NCBI RefSeq assembly: GCF_020524495.1
Contig: NZ_JAIVLB010000027.1
Location: forward strand, 1-44,308
DNA length: 44,308 nt
Direction of reading: 5' to 3'
From: Bacillus stratosphericus
GTDB lineage: Bacteria > Bacillota > Bacilli > Bacillales > Bacillaceae
The stretch's first letter is position 1. The number at the start of each line of letters is the position of its first letter. Positions 9,001-17,226 of the stretch are shown here, one piece after another. A model generated the notes under the pieces. The model did no database searches, was not told the origin of the DNA, and saw nothing but the letters and a program-made list of their open reading frames with translations. Both the position numbers and the translations under genes were made by a program.

Positions 9001-10653
9001 ATGTAAAATATCTCCTTCAGCACCTAACCAAGTCATGGTCGATGTGACGAGCTGCTCACGAATGGCATCAATCGGCGGATTCGTGACTTGTGCAAACAGC
9101 TGCTTGAAATAAGAAAACAGAGACTGTGCACGATCTGATAACACAGCAAGCGGTGTGTCACTACCCATTGAACCGATCGGGTCCTTGCCTTCCTCTAGTA
9201 AAGGAATTAAATACTTTTGAATGTCTTCGTACGTATAATGGAAAGCACGCTGACGGGTTAATAAGTCACTCATTATACTAGAATTTTCTGAATTTTCTTC
9301 AGAGCGATTGACATGAACCATTTCTTCATCGAGCCATTTTTGATAAGGAAGTTCATTCGCAATTGAAGACTTCACTTCTTTATCAGAAATAATTCTTCCT
9401 TCTTCTAAATCGATTAACAGCATTTTACCTGGTTCAAGGCGATCTTTATACTTCACATCTTCTTCATTTGTGTCGATCACACCGACTTCAGATGAGAAAA
9501 TAATATGATCGTCATTTGTGACGTAGTATCTCGCCGGTCTAAGTCCGTTTCGATCTAAAATGGCACCGACTTGTTTACCGTCCGTAAAGGAAATGGCTGT
9601 TGGTCCATCCCATGGCTCCATTAAAGAACTATGGTATTCATAAAATGCCCGTTTCTCTTTCGACATGTGTGTATTCTCAGTCCAAGGCTCAGGAATGAGC
9701 ATCATAGCTGTATGAGCAGGTGTACGGCCTGCAAGCACGAAAAATTCAAAGGCATTGTCTAAAATGGATGAATCACTTCCGTCTGCATTCAGCACTGGCA
9801 AAATCTTGTCTAGATCTTCTCCGAAGGCTTCAGACACGAATTGTTGTTCTCTTGCTCTCATCCAATTGATGTTTCCTCTTAATGTGTTGATTTCTCCGTT
9901 GTGAATTAAGTAACGGTTTGGATGAGCTCTTTCCCATGTAGGGAATGTATTTGTACTAAATCTTGAATGAACAAGTGAAAATGCAGAAACAAATGTTTCA
10001 TCCTGCAAGTCAAGGTAAAAAGAATCAACTTGATCTGAGGTTAAAAGTCCCTTATATACAATGGATTGACTTGATAGGCTGACAAAGTAAAATTGTTTTT
10101 CCTCTTCTGCTCCCCAATTTTCAGCCTGCTTACGAATGACATATAATTTTCTTTCAAATGACAAACGATCTGTTATGTTTTCGTTCGCGCCAATAAAAAC
10201 TTGCCTGACAACCGGACAGCTCTTGGCCGCGACAGTACCAATTTTCCCAGCATCAACAGGCACCGTTCTCCAGCCAATTAATGTTTGACCTTCTTGTTTA
10301 ATGAACCCATTGATTTTCTGTTCGATGGCTTGACGCGTTTTGTCATCATCATCTTTTGAAAAGAAGACCATTCCTACCCCGTAACGGCCCTTTTCAGGAA
10401 GTGCAAATTCTTTGCAGTTCTTTCTAAAAAAAGCGTCTGGCAGTTGTACCATTAAGCCGGCACCATCACCTGTATACGGATCACTGCCTTGCCCGCCGCG
10501 ATGATCAAGCTGGCACAGCATTTGTAATCCCTTTTTGACGATGCTATGTGTCGCCTCCCCTTTTAAATGGGCGTACAGTCCGATTCCACATGCATCATGT
10601 TCAAATTCAGGACGGTAGAGACCTTGTGGTTGTGGTAGTTGATTATAAGTCAT
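6082..10653 (-). CDS. gltA: Glutamate synthase (NADPH) large subunit
   Basis: A 1523-residue alpha subunit of glutamate synthase. The N-terminal Ntn-type glutaminase domain is expected to be exposed by cleavage before Cys22 (EFEHDACGIG). It releases ammonia that is channelled to the FMN/3Fe-4S synthase domain. The central domain shows GEGGEDPARF, the flavin-barrel stretch ISVKLVSKAGVGTIAAG and VISGYDGGTGASP. The Fe-S cysteines are in MMRACHLDTCPVG, and the glycine-rich beta-helix domain fills the C-terminus (about 1230-1480). The start MTYNQLPQPQ follows GGGGGAAAG at normal spacing; the reading frame continues 12 codons upstream without support. It is transcribed divergently from gltC and activated by GltC in B. 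subtilis; 2-oxoglutarate and glutamate levels set this control. Confidence 0.97.
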   Translation of the reverse strand: MTYNQLPQPQGLYRPEFEHDACGIGLYAHLKGEATHSIVKKGLQMLCQLDHRGGQGSDPYTGDGAGLMVQLPDAFFRKNCKEFALPEKGRYGVGMVFFSKDDDDKTRQAIEQKINGFIKQEGQTLIGWRTVPVDAGKIGTVAAKSCPVVRQVFIGANENITDRLSFERKLYVIRKQAENWGAEEEKQFYFVSLSSQSIVYKGLLTSDQVDSFYLDLQDETFVSAFSLVHSRFSTNTFPTWERAHPNRYLIHNGEINTLRGNINWMRAREQQFVSEAFGEDLDKILPVLNADGSDSSILDNAFEFFVLAGRTPAHTAMMLIPEPWTENTHMSKEKRAFYEYHSSLMEPWDGPTAISFTDGKQVGAILDRNGLRPARYYVTNDDHIIFSSEVGVIDTNEEDVKYKDRLEPGKMLLIDLEEGRIISDKEVKSSIANELPYQKWLDEEMVHVNRSEENSENSSIMSDLLTRQRAFHYTYEDIQKYLIPLLEEGKDPIGSMGSDTPLAVLSDRAQSLFSYFKQLFAQVTNPPIDAIREQLVTSTMTWLGAEGDILHPNEYSCRRIKLYTPVLTSGQFNGLKTIVHNAFKSKTIHTLFSDDLKRGLDAMFEEAEKAIRQGVSLLILSDREMTEEKVPIPPLLALSALHHHLVRQGLRTKVSLIVESGEVREVHHFAALIGYGADAIHPYLVYETYKQLIAEEAISIGFDEAVTKFGKSVTEGVVKVMSKVGISTVQSYRGAQIFEAVGISEDVIQAYFTGTASQLGGIDLDTIASEAKLRHQAGYQASTDQTLESGSEFQWRKNGEHHAFNPKTIHTLQWACRNEDYDLFKQYTKAANEERIGFLRNLFAFHPKQKPVRLEEVESAESIVRRFKTGAMSFGSLSKEAHEVLAIAMNRIGGKSNSGEGGEDPARFTVDERGDDRRSAIKQIASGRFGVKSHYLVNADELQIKMAQGAKPGEGGQLPGNKVYPWVADVRGSTPGVGLISPPPHHDIYSIEDLAQLIHDLKNANRDARISVKLVSKAGVGTIAAGVAKGTADVIVISGYDGGTGASPKTSIKHTGLPWELGLAEAHQTLVLNGLRERVVLETDGKLMTGRDVVMAAILGAEEYGFATAPLVVLGCVMMRACHLDTCPVGVATQNPELRKKFMGDPDHIVNFMMFIAEEVREILAELGFTSMDELIGRTDVLSVSERAKAHWKAGQLDLETLLYQPEGVRTFRTPQHHKTDESLDINEILPYVQEALNHQTPVDLSLNIRNVNRVAGTITGSEVSKRYGEEGLPEDTITLRFTGSAGQSFGAFVPKGMSLYLTGDANDYIGKGLSGGKIAVKTSDHFVQNGHQNVIVGNVAFYGATSGRAYVNGRAGERFAVRNSGVNVVVEGIGDHGCEYMTGGRVVILGGVGKNFGAGMSGGVAYVHTSDAKQFKRMCNMEMIMFEKLTDHEEEQEVKQMIKEHLDYTNSSKAVALLKNWAQEKDQFIKIIPRNYKMMLQCIEEQKQAGLSHEEAVMFAFEANTKPKNKETANGQKAALAH

Positions 10654-10719
10654 CGTTTCTTTCCCCCGTTTAAAAGATCCGTTTTTCACAGTAATAAAAT
10701 CTCACAAACTCTGTAACTT

Positions 10720-10784
10720 ATTTTAAGTTTTCAAATTAATATAAACAATATATAATTTAGATTAAAACAATCTCTTTTTGAGAT
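10720..10784. promoter_or_regulatory. Divergent gltA/gltC promoters with GltC box
   Basis: The dyad ATCTC-TTTTT-GAGAT is at 10770-10784. For gltC (plus), TTTTCA at 10728-10733 and TATAAT at 10751-10756 are 17 bp apart. For gltA (minus), TTGTTT (complement of 10743-10748) and TAAAAT (complement of 10720-10725) are also 17 bp apart, so the two promoters overlap back to back. The dyad would then sit near -64 for gltA, a usual LysR activation position, and just after the start of gltC, fitting autorepression. The promoter calls come from sequence matching only. Confidence 0.75.
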
Positions 10785-10804
10785 AGATGGGTGTGAGTGC
10801 AAAA

Positions 10805-11707
10805 ATGGAGCTTCGTCAGTTACGTTATTTTGTAGAAGTTGCTGGCCGTGAACACGTGTCAGAGGCGGCAGAAAACTTACATGTTGCCCAATCTGCCATC
10901 AGCCGGCAGATTGCAAATTTAGAAGAAGAACTTGGAGTAGCCTTATTCGAACGAGAAGGACGAAATATTAAATTAACAAAGATCGGCAGACAATTTTTAG
11001 ATCATGTCAGAACTGCACTAAAGGCCATTGATTATGCGAAAGAGCAAATTGATGAATACTTAGATCCGCACAAAGGAACGGTGACCATTGGATTTCCTAC
11101 AAGTCTCGCAAGCCAAGTGCTCCCTTCTGTCATTTCTGCCTTTAAGCAGGAATATCCAGAGGTTGATTTTTTACTTCGTCAAGGATCTTATAAATTTCTC
11201 ATTGACACTGTTAAAAATCGTGATATTGATCTTGCCTTTTTAGGACCCTTACCGACAAATGATCCTCAAATAGAAGGGAATATTTTGTTTTCAGAAAGCA
11301 TTTATGCCCTTTTGCCTATTAGTCACCCTTTTAGTGGTCAAAGAAGTATTCATTTAAGTGATTTGAGAAAGGATCATTTCGTTTTATTTCCAGAAGGATA
11401 TGTGCTCAGACAAATTGCGGTTGATGCTTGCAAGCAGGCAGGCTATGAGCCAACCATTTCATCTGAAGGAGAAGATTTGGATGCCATTAAAGGTCTCGTG
11501 TCAGCGGGTATGGGCGTCACCTTATTACCAGAAAGTGCCTTTTATGAAACGACACCTCGATTTACAGTGAAAATTCCAATTGATTTCCCGCAAGTCCGAA
11601 GAACCGTCGGAATAATTGCGTCTAAGTCAAGAGAGATGTCTCCTTCTGCACATGATTTTTATGCGTTTGTAAAGGATTTCTTCTCAAAAATTGAACAATA
11701 TAAATAA
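10805..11707 (+). CDS. gltC: LysR-type activator of gltAB
   Basis: A 300-residue LysR-family regulator, the same length as B. subtilis GltC. The N-terminal winged helix-turn-helix reads VSEAAENLHVAQSAISRQIA (about 18-37) followed by LEEELGVALFEREGRNIKLT. The rest is the two-lobed effector domain, with GTVTIGFPTSLASQVLPSVI and the near-identical AIKGLVSAGMGVTLLPES. In B. subtilis it activates gltAB when 2-oxoglutarate is high and is itself repressed by binding its own promoter. The start MELRQLRYF is chosen by homology; the ATG at 10787 gives six extra residues and lies next to the operator. It is divergent from gltA. Confidence 0.95.
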   Translation: MELRQLRYFVEVAGREHVSEAAENLHVAQSAISRQIANLEEELGVALFEREGRNIKLTKIGRQFLDHVRTALKAIDYAKEQIDEYLDPHKGTVTIGFPTSLASQVLPSVISAFKQEYPEVDFLLRQGSYKFLIDTVKNRDIDLAFLGPLPTNDPQIEGNILFSESIYALLPISHPFSGQRSIHLSDLRKDHFVLFPEGYVLRQIAVDACKQAGYEPTISSEGEDLDAIKGLVSAGMGVTLLPESAFYETTPRFTVKIPIDFPQVRRTVGIIASKSREMSPSAHDFYAFVKDFFSKIEQYK

Positions 11708-11801
11708 TTCATTAAAACAAGACCTTTCATTTGTAGAAATAATCCCTCTTTGTATATGATAGATTACAGAACAACAGATTATATGGAAGAAAGGTATTCG
11801 T

Positions 11802-13535
11802 ATGAAATCAATTTTATGGTTTTTAAAGCCATATCGGCTATCCGTTGTGTCCATTGTCATTCTGACCTTTTTAAGCAGTATGCTCCAGCTGTACTTACCG
11901 ACTCTAACGGCAGATATCGTAGACGTTGGAATCGTTCAAGGAGATATCGCTTATATATGGAAGGTTGGTGGCTGGATGGTCGCTTGTTCTTTACTGGCCA
12001 TCCTGCTCACGATCTGGAAGTCCTACCTGTCTTCAAAGACTGCACTTGGCTTCGGGCGTGATATGAGAAGACAACTGTTTGTGCATATCGAACAATTTTC
12101 ACTAGAAGAATTTCAAAAGATCGGGACGTCTTCATTTATTACAAGGTCAACAAATGATGTGAAGCAAGTTCAAGATGTAACAATCATGATCTTACAAATG
12201 ATGACGAGGGCCCCTCTCATGCTCGTGGGTGGAATTATTTTGGCTGTCTCTAGAGATGCTCTGTTATCTCTTATCTTTTTAGCAGCTCTTCCCCTTCTTG
12301 GCGGGTTTATCTATTTGGTTTCAAGAAAAGCCATCCCTCTATTCGGCCAGCTTCAGAAAAAAACAGACCGGCTGAATTTAATTATGAGAGAGTCTCTTTC
12401 AGGCATCCGGGTGATTCGTGCATTTAACCGCGTTGATGATGAAAAGATGCGCTTTCAAGAAGCCAACACATCCTATAAGGATACGGGCCTCAAGGTGAAT
12501 CGATTAATGGCATATTTATTTCCATTTATGCTCATCATTATGAACTTCACGAATATTGGCATTGTCTGGATTGGTGCTAACCGGATTGATGCAGGACAGA
12601 TGGAAGTTGGGAATCTCATCGCCTTCATTCAATACGCCATGATGATTTTAATGGCACTGATTATGCTATCGATGAGCTTTATTATGGTCCCAAGAGCACA
12701 GGCATCAGCTAAACGGATGAATGAAGTGTTAAACCTCCAACCAAAGATAAAAGACAAAGATGAACCGCTCTCTGAGCTTCAGCAGCCCGCAAAATCAATT
12801 CGCTTTGATGATGTGACACTCTATTACTCAAATGCTGAAAAACCAGTGGTACAAGACATTACATTTGAAGCCAAAACTGGCGAGACGACTGCGATTATTG
12901 GCAGTACGGGTTCAGGGAAAACGACCCTCCTTCAGCTAATGATGCGCTTTTACGAAGCGACAGAAGGACGGATTACACTAGATGGTGTAGATATTAGAGA
13001 GCTTCCTCAGGAGAAACTGAGAAGTCAAATGGGCTATGTCCCACAAAAAGCTGTTTTATTCAGCGGAACCATTGCAGATAATGTGCGTTTTGGTCGGCAG
13101 GATGCGAGCGATGAAGACATTTGGCAGGCGCTTCGAACAGCGCAGGCTGAGGAACTTGTTTTGCAAAAACATGGCGGGATCGATGCAGAGATTGATCAAG
13201 GTGGATCGAATCTCTCTGGTGGCCAAAAGCAGCGGCTTTCCATTGCAAGAGCACTAGTCAGAAAGCCCGCCTTTTACCTGTTTGACGATAGCTTCTCTGC
13301 ACTTGATTACAAAACAGATGCGAAGCTCCGGGCATCATTAGAAGTTGAAAAAGAGCATGCAGCTCTCATCATTGTGGCCCAAAGAATTAACACAGTGAAG
13401 CATAGTGATAAAATCATTTTACTAGATGAAGGGAAAATCGCAGGCATTGGAACGCATGAACAATTACTTGAAGACAATCTTGTATATCAAGAAATTGTCG
13501 CATCACAGGAAGGTCAGGAGGTGGAACAAGGATGA
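11802..13535 (+). CDS. ABC exporter half, degenerate ATP-site subunit
   Basis: A 577-residue half transporter with six membrane helices (about 15-300) and a C-terminal ATPase domain. Walker A is GSTGSGKTT (about 367), the signature is canonical LSGGQKQR (about 470), and Walker B is YLFDDSFSALD (about 492). There Asp replaces the catalytic Glu. This pattern is known for the degenerate-site partner of heterodimeric exporters such as BmrC/BmrD or LmrC/LmrD. The last four bases overlap the start of the next gene (ATGA), so the pair is translationally coupled. It resembles the YfiB/YfiC class, probably a multidrug or peptide exporter; the substrate cannot be told. GAAAGAAAGG precedes the ATG. Confidence 0.9.
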   Translation: MKSILWFLKPYRLSVVSIVILTFLSSMLQLYLPTLTADIVDVGIVQGDIAYIWKVGGWMVACSLLAILLTIWKSYLSSKTALGFGRDMRRQLFVHIEQFSLEEFQKIGTSSFITRSTNDVKQVQDVTIMILQMMTRAPLMLVGGIILAVSRDALLSLIFLAALPLLGGFIYLVSRKAIPLFGQLQKKTDRLNLIMRESLSGIRVIRAFNRVDDEKMRFQEANTSYKDTGLKVNRLMAYLFPFMLIIMNFTNIGIVWIGANRIDAGQMEVGNLIAFIQYAMMILMALIMLSMSFIMVPRAQASAKRMNEVLNLQPKIKDKDEPLSELQQPAKSIRFDDVTLYYSNAEKPVVQDITFEAKTGETTAIIGSTGSGKTTLLQLMMRFYEATEGRITLDGVDIRELPQEKLRSQMGYVPQKAVLFSGTIADNVRFGRQDASDEDIWQALRTAQAEELVLQKHGGIDAEIDQGGSNLSGGQKQRLSIARALVRKPAFYLFDDSFSALDYKTDAKLRASLEVEKEHAALIIVAQRINTVKHSDKIILLDEGKIAGIGTHEQLLEDNLVYQEIVASQEGQEVEQG

Positions 13536-15361
13536 GTAAGAAAATGTCTTCTGGAATGGGCCATAAAGGCGGTCACCCAAGAGGGCCGGTTGCAAAACCG
13601 AAGGAATTCAAAAAAACACTTCTTCGTTTGACTGGCTATTTAAAACCGAGGAAGTTTCAGTTGATCATTGTACTGATCTCAGCAATCGGTTCAACCGTCT
13701 TTAACGTGATTAGTCCAAAACTACTCGGAGATGCCACCTCTTCCCTATTTGAAAGCTTTACACAAGGAACAGGCGTTCAATTTGACGTCATTTCACGCAT
13801 TTTATTGCTGCTCGTCCTATTATATGTCGTTGCCTCTCTTTTTTCATTTGTTCAGCAATACGTGATGGCGGGTGTCTCCCAGCAGACCATTGCTGAATTA
13901 CGCCAAGAAGCAAATGACAAACTCACACGTCTCCCCCTTCGGTATTTTGATAAAACAACACATGGGGACACGCTGAGCCGTGTGATGAACGATATCGACA
14001 ATATTAATACATCGCTTCAGCAGGCACTCACCCAGGTGATCACCTCTGTGATTACGGTCATTGGAATTGTCGTTATGATGCTATTCATCAGTCCGTTATT
14101 AACTTTGCTTGTTTGTTTGACGCTGCCTCTCAGTCTGTTTTCCATACGAGGTATTACGTCATTTTCTCAAAAGCATTTTAAGGCGCAGCAAAAAGAGCTC
14201 GGTATGATGAATGGACATATTAATGAAATGTTCACAGGACATCAGACGGTTCGCGCGTATGGCTATGAAAAGAAAGCGATCGATACATTTGATCAATTAA
14301 ACGAACAGCTATATGAATCATCAAGAAAGGCTCAGTTTATTTCCAGTTTAATGATGCCAATGATGACCTTTATTGGGAACCTTGGTTATGTTGCAGTAAG
14401 TGTAGCCGGCGGCATTCTTGTTATTAACGGGAATATTCGTGTTGGGGATGTACAGGCATTTATCCAATACACGCAGCAAATGTCTCAGCCGCTTATACAA
14501 GCATCCAGTGTCGCAAACTTAGTTCAATCTGCGATCGCTTCTGCTGAAAGGGTCTTTGAAATCCTGGATGAGGAAGAAGAAAGTACCGAAGAGGATGCGG
14601 CGGTTGATCTTGAATCACTTTCAGGGGATGTGACCTTTGAACAAGTTCAATTCGGATATGAGAAAGATCATCCGATTATTAAAGATTTGGATTTACAAGT
14701 AAAAGAAGGACAAACGGTTGCTATTGTCGGGCCAACAGGCGCTGGAAAAACAACGATCATTAATCTGTTAATGCGCTTTTATGAACTAGATCAAGGCTCC
14801 ATTCGCATTGGCGGCGTAAAAACGACCGATCTCAGCCGAAAAGAAGTACGTGACTTATTTGCGATGGTCCTTCAGGATACGTGGCTTTTTGAAGGCACAA
14901 TATATGACAACATTGCATATGGCAGGCAGCATGTTTCAAAAGAGGATGTCATGAAAGCTGCCAAACATGCCTATGCCGACGATTTCATCCGCACGCTTCC
15001 AGACGGATATGACACTCTCTTAACAGAAGATGCCGGCAACCTTTCGCAAGGCCAGCGTCAACTGTTAACGATCGCCCGTGCGATTTTATCTGATCCAAAA
15101 ATGTTGATATTAGATGAAGCGACGAGCAGTGTCGATACGCGGACAGAGATGCATATTCAAAAAGCGATGAATGAATTAATGAAAGGCAGAACAAGCTTCG
15201 TCATTGCACACAGACTTTCGACGATTAAAGATGCCGACCTCATTTTAGTCATGAAAAATGGCACCATTATTGAAAAAGGAACTCACAGTAAACTTTTGAA
15301 AGAAAAGGGCTTTTATGCTGACCTCTATATGAGTCAATTTGCTGAGCATCAAGTTGGTTAA
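13532..15361 (+). CDS. ABC exporter half, catalytic ATP-site subunit
   Basis: A 609-residue partner of the preceding gene. A basic, Gly/Lys-rich N-terminus of about 30 residues (MSKKMSSGMGHKGGHPRG) is followed by six membrane helices and the ATPase domain. Walker A is GPTGAGKTT (about 399), the signature is the non-canonical LSQGQRQL (about 505) and Walker B is MLILDEATSSVD (about 527) with the catalytic Glu. Together with its partner, the competent ATP site uses this Walker B Glu and the partner's LSGGQ; the other site combines Asp and LSQGQ and should be weak. Its start overlaps the upstream stop by 4 bp, and a terminator follows directly. Confidence 0.9.
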   Translation: MSKKMSSGMGHKGGHPRGPVAKPKEFKKTLLRLTGYLKPRKFQLIIVLISAIGSTVFNVISPKLLGDATSSLFESFTQGTGVQFDVISRILLLLVLLYVVASLFSFVQQYVMAGVSQQTIAELRQEANDKLTRLPLRYFDKTTHGDTLSRVMNDIDNINTSLQQALTQVITSVITVIGIVVMMLFISPLLTLLVCLTLPLSLFSIRGITSFSQKHFKAQQKELGMMNGHINEMFTGHQTVRAYGYEKKAIDTFDQLNEQLYESSRKAQFISSLMMPMMTFIGNLGYVAVSVAGGILVINGNIRVGDVQAFIQYTQQMSQPLIQASSVANLVQSAIASAERVFEILDEEEESTEEDAAVDLESLSGDVTFEQVQFGYEKDHPIIKDLDLQVKEGQTVAIVGPTGAGKTTIINLLMRFYELDQGSIRIGGVKTTDLSRKEVRDLFAMVLQDTWLFEGTIYDNIAYGRQHVSKEDVMKAAKHAYADDFIRTLPDGYDTLLTEDAGNLSQGQRQLLTIARAILSDPKMLILDEATSSVDTRTEMHIQKAMNELMKGRTSFVIAHRLSTIKDADLILVMKNGTIIEKGTHSKLLKEKGFYADLYMSQFAEHQVG

Positions 15362-15367
15362 AAACAA

Positions 15368-15410
15368 AAAGAGGATAGACACGCATTTTTCCATGCTGTT
15401 TATTCTCTTT
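15368..15410 (+). terminator. Rho-independent terminator after ABC exporter
   Basis: The arms AAAGAGGATAGACA (15368-15381) and TGTTTATTCTCTTT (15397-15410) form a 14-bp stem with two G-T pairs, followed by a short T-rich tract. It lies seven bases after the stop. Confidence 0.75.
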
Positions 15411-15413
15411 TAT

Positions 15414-15601
15414 CATTTCTTGATCTGACCTCTTTCTCACCTTTACACTGAGTTTTGTCATGTATTCTGCTTCATTTTTAGAGACCAGCGAATGGAGCAC
15501 ATACTCCTCAAATACATCTCCATCCAGCACCATTTCCCCTGCCTCAATCTCATCTAATCACCGTGAATAGGCTGATTCAACTTCTTTATAACGAGAGAGT
15601 T
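15414..15601 (-). pseudogene. Unrecognised broken gene fragment
   Basis: On the minus strand a frame reads LSRYKEVESAYSR, a stop, then LDEIEAGEMVLDGDVFEEYV and continues to about SDQEM before running into the terminator region of the ABC operon. The residue pattern looks like real protein, but there is no start codon and there is an in-frame stop. I do not recognise the family. It sits next to the deletion that fused the proA and acetyltransferase remnants. Confidence 0.4.
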
Positions 15602-15602
15602 T

Positions 15603-15922
15603 TTATCTTGATATGACACTTGGTCGTTCATCATTGGAAAGAATGGCAAACAAATAATGATCTTTCCACTCTCCATTGATCTTTACATTTTGTCTAGACA
15701 GACCCTCTTTTTGAAATCCAGCTTTTTCAAGAACTCGTATCGACCCGAGATTGTGAGGCTGAACACCTGCCTCAATTCTGTGAAGATCCAGCACTTGAAA
15801 TCCTTCATTCAGCATGAGTGCAATTGCTTCAGTCGTGTAGCCTTTTCCATTTTGTTTTTGAGATCAAGGCCGTATCCGAGCCAGGCACTTTGAAGGACGT
15901 CTCTGACAACACCAGACAGAAG
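15603..15922 (-). pseudogene. GNAT acetyltransferase remnant (RimJ-like)
   Basis: The C-terminal half of a GNAT N-acetyltransferase. Starting at about 15922, one frame reads LSGVVRDVLQSAWLGYGLD, then a frameshift in an A-rich run leads into QNGKGYTTEAIALML, the acetyl-CoA binding loop (Q/RxxGxG/A-like). It continues with LDLHRIEAGVQPHNLGSIRV, LEKAGFQKEG and a normal C-terminus at 15603. The first half is missing: the fragment begins exactly where the proA fragment ends, so one deletion appears to have removed the 3' end of proA and the 5' end of this gene. It resembles ribosomal-protein alanine acetyltransferases. Confidence 0.75.
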
Positions 15923-16410
15923 CAGCTTTGTTGGAAGAAATAGCGGAGGAACCGCCTTTTAAAATCACTGAGTTGCTGCCTTTAGGGCAAGTCCTGCTGC
16001 ATCGACAGTGACATTCGGTCTCGCTTCATAGATCATACCGATTACTCCGAGCGGTACTCTTCGGCTTTTCACATGTAAGCCGTTTTCAAGAGTCCATTCA
16101 TCCAATATTTCTCCAACAGGATCTGTTAATCTCTTCACAAGCCGTAAACTTTCAGAGAACTCATGAATTCGCTCTTCATTTAACATAAAACGATCCATAA
16201 GGCATCTGAGAAGCCCTTTTCTTTTCCTGAATCTAAATCTTTTTGATATTCCTGTAAAATGAAGCTACTTCTTTGTTCTAAAGCTTCTGTTATTTTAAGC
16301 AGCGCCTCATTCTTTTCCTCTGTTTGAAGTAAACCTCGTTTTTTTGATACGTGCTTTGCTTTTTTCGCTTTTTCTTTGACCGATGTAATAACTTCAACTG
16401 TCAGTGTCAT
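15923..16410 (-). pseudogene. proA: Gamma-glutamyl phosphate reductase (proA) remnant
   Basis: The first 150 or so residues of a ProA-type enzyme, which reduces gamma-glutamyl phosphate to glutamate semialdehyde in proline synthesis. It starts MTLTVEVITSVKEKAKKAKH at 16410 and breaks near 16200 (GFSDAL). It resumes in another frame with MDRFMLNEERIHEFSESLRL through VIGMIYEARPNVTVDAAGLA, and shifts again into ILKGGSSAISSNKAA, a conserved ProA segment. Then it runs straight into acetyltransferase sequence. The catalytic cysteine half is absent. By position it is the third gene of a proH-proJ-proA operon, as described for osmostress proline production in B. licheniformis. Confidence 0.88.
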
Positions 16411-16421
16411 GTCCCTTATGG

Positions 16422-17199
16422 TTAGCAAACTGGTATTGATAAATCTAAATGACAAACAAATGCTTCAAGATCGACGACATGAACGACTTCACCGTGCGAG
16501 TTCGTCAGACGCAAAATTGACAATGCCGAGCCCTATTTCTCTTCCATCTGGATCTAAAATACAAGACAACATCGCCTTTTTTAAACGAACCCTTTACATC
16601 TACAATGCCATCAGAATAAAGACTTTTCTCACGATGCATGAGGTGCTCCTTTGTTTTCTCTTGCACAACGATCTCACCTTTTGATCCAGAAAGAAAAGCA
16701 ATCCACTGCTTCTTATAATTCAGCGGAGCCAAGTTTTCATCAGCTGTAAAATAAGTGCCGTCCTCTGTGCCGCTGCTTCAATCTCTTTTGTGATATCTGT
16801 GACTTCGCAGATTCTCTTTGCGTCCGGGTTGGTATGCGGGTTATCCTTCATACAAACCATCAATATCAGATAAGTTCGCAAGGAAATCAGCATCTATCAA
16901 TCCATCTACTTTTGCAGAAAATGTATCATTATCTCAGAACTTCAAGCGATTAATTGTCACTGTATCATTTTCATTAATAATTGGGATAATGCCTCGATCT
17001 AATAACACATTCATGGTATTTCGAACATTTTGATAGCGTGTTTCATCTGAAAAATCACTTCGTTTCCTTCACCTTTAAGTTTCACAATTTGATTGACGAG
17101 GTTTTCTAGTTTTTTTAAACTAATCTCACCTTGAAAGCTAGTAAGAGAGCTGCTGCCGATTTTGACAACAATTCGTTTTCTCTCTTTATCTGCGAACAC
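16422..17199 (-). pseudogene. proJ: Glutamate 5-kinase (proJ) remnant, multiply broken
   Basis: The N-terminus is normal (RIVVKIGSSSLTSFQGEISL, start at 17199), but the sequence after GNEV jumps over the SGAVAAG region. It then resumes in a different frame with RYQNVRNTMNVLLDRGIIP and NENDTVTINRLKF, an in-frame stop, DNDTFSAKVDGLIDADFL and SDIDGLYEG, followed by another stop. A large deletion then leads to the C-terminal PUA-type domain (KKQWIAFLSGSKGEIVVQE, SLYSDGIVDVKGSFKKGDVV). At least two stops, frameshifts and two deletions make it non-functional. The ProH end and this start are 27 bp apart, as expected for an operon. Confidence 0.92.
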
Positions 17200-17226
17200 C
17201 TTATCACTCCTGTATTAAGGCTCTAT

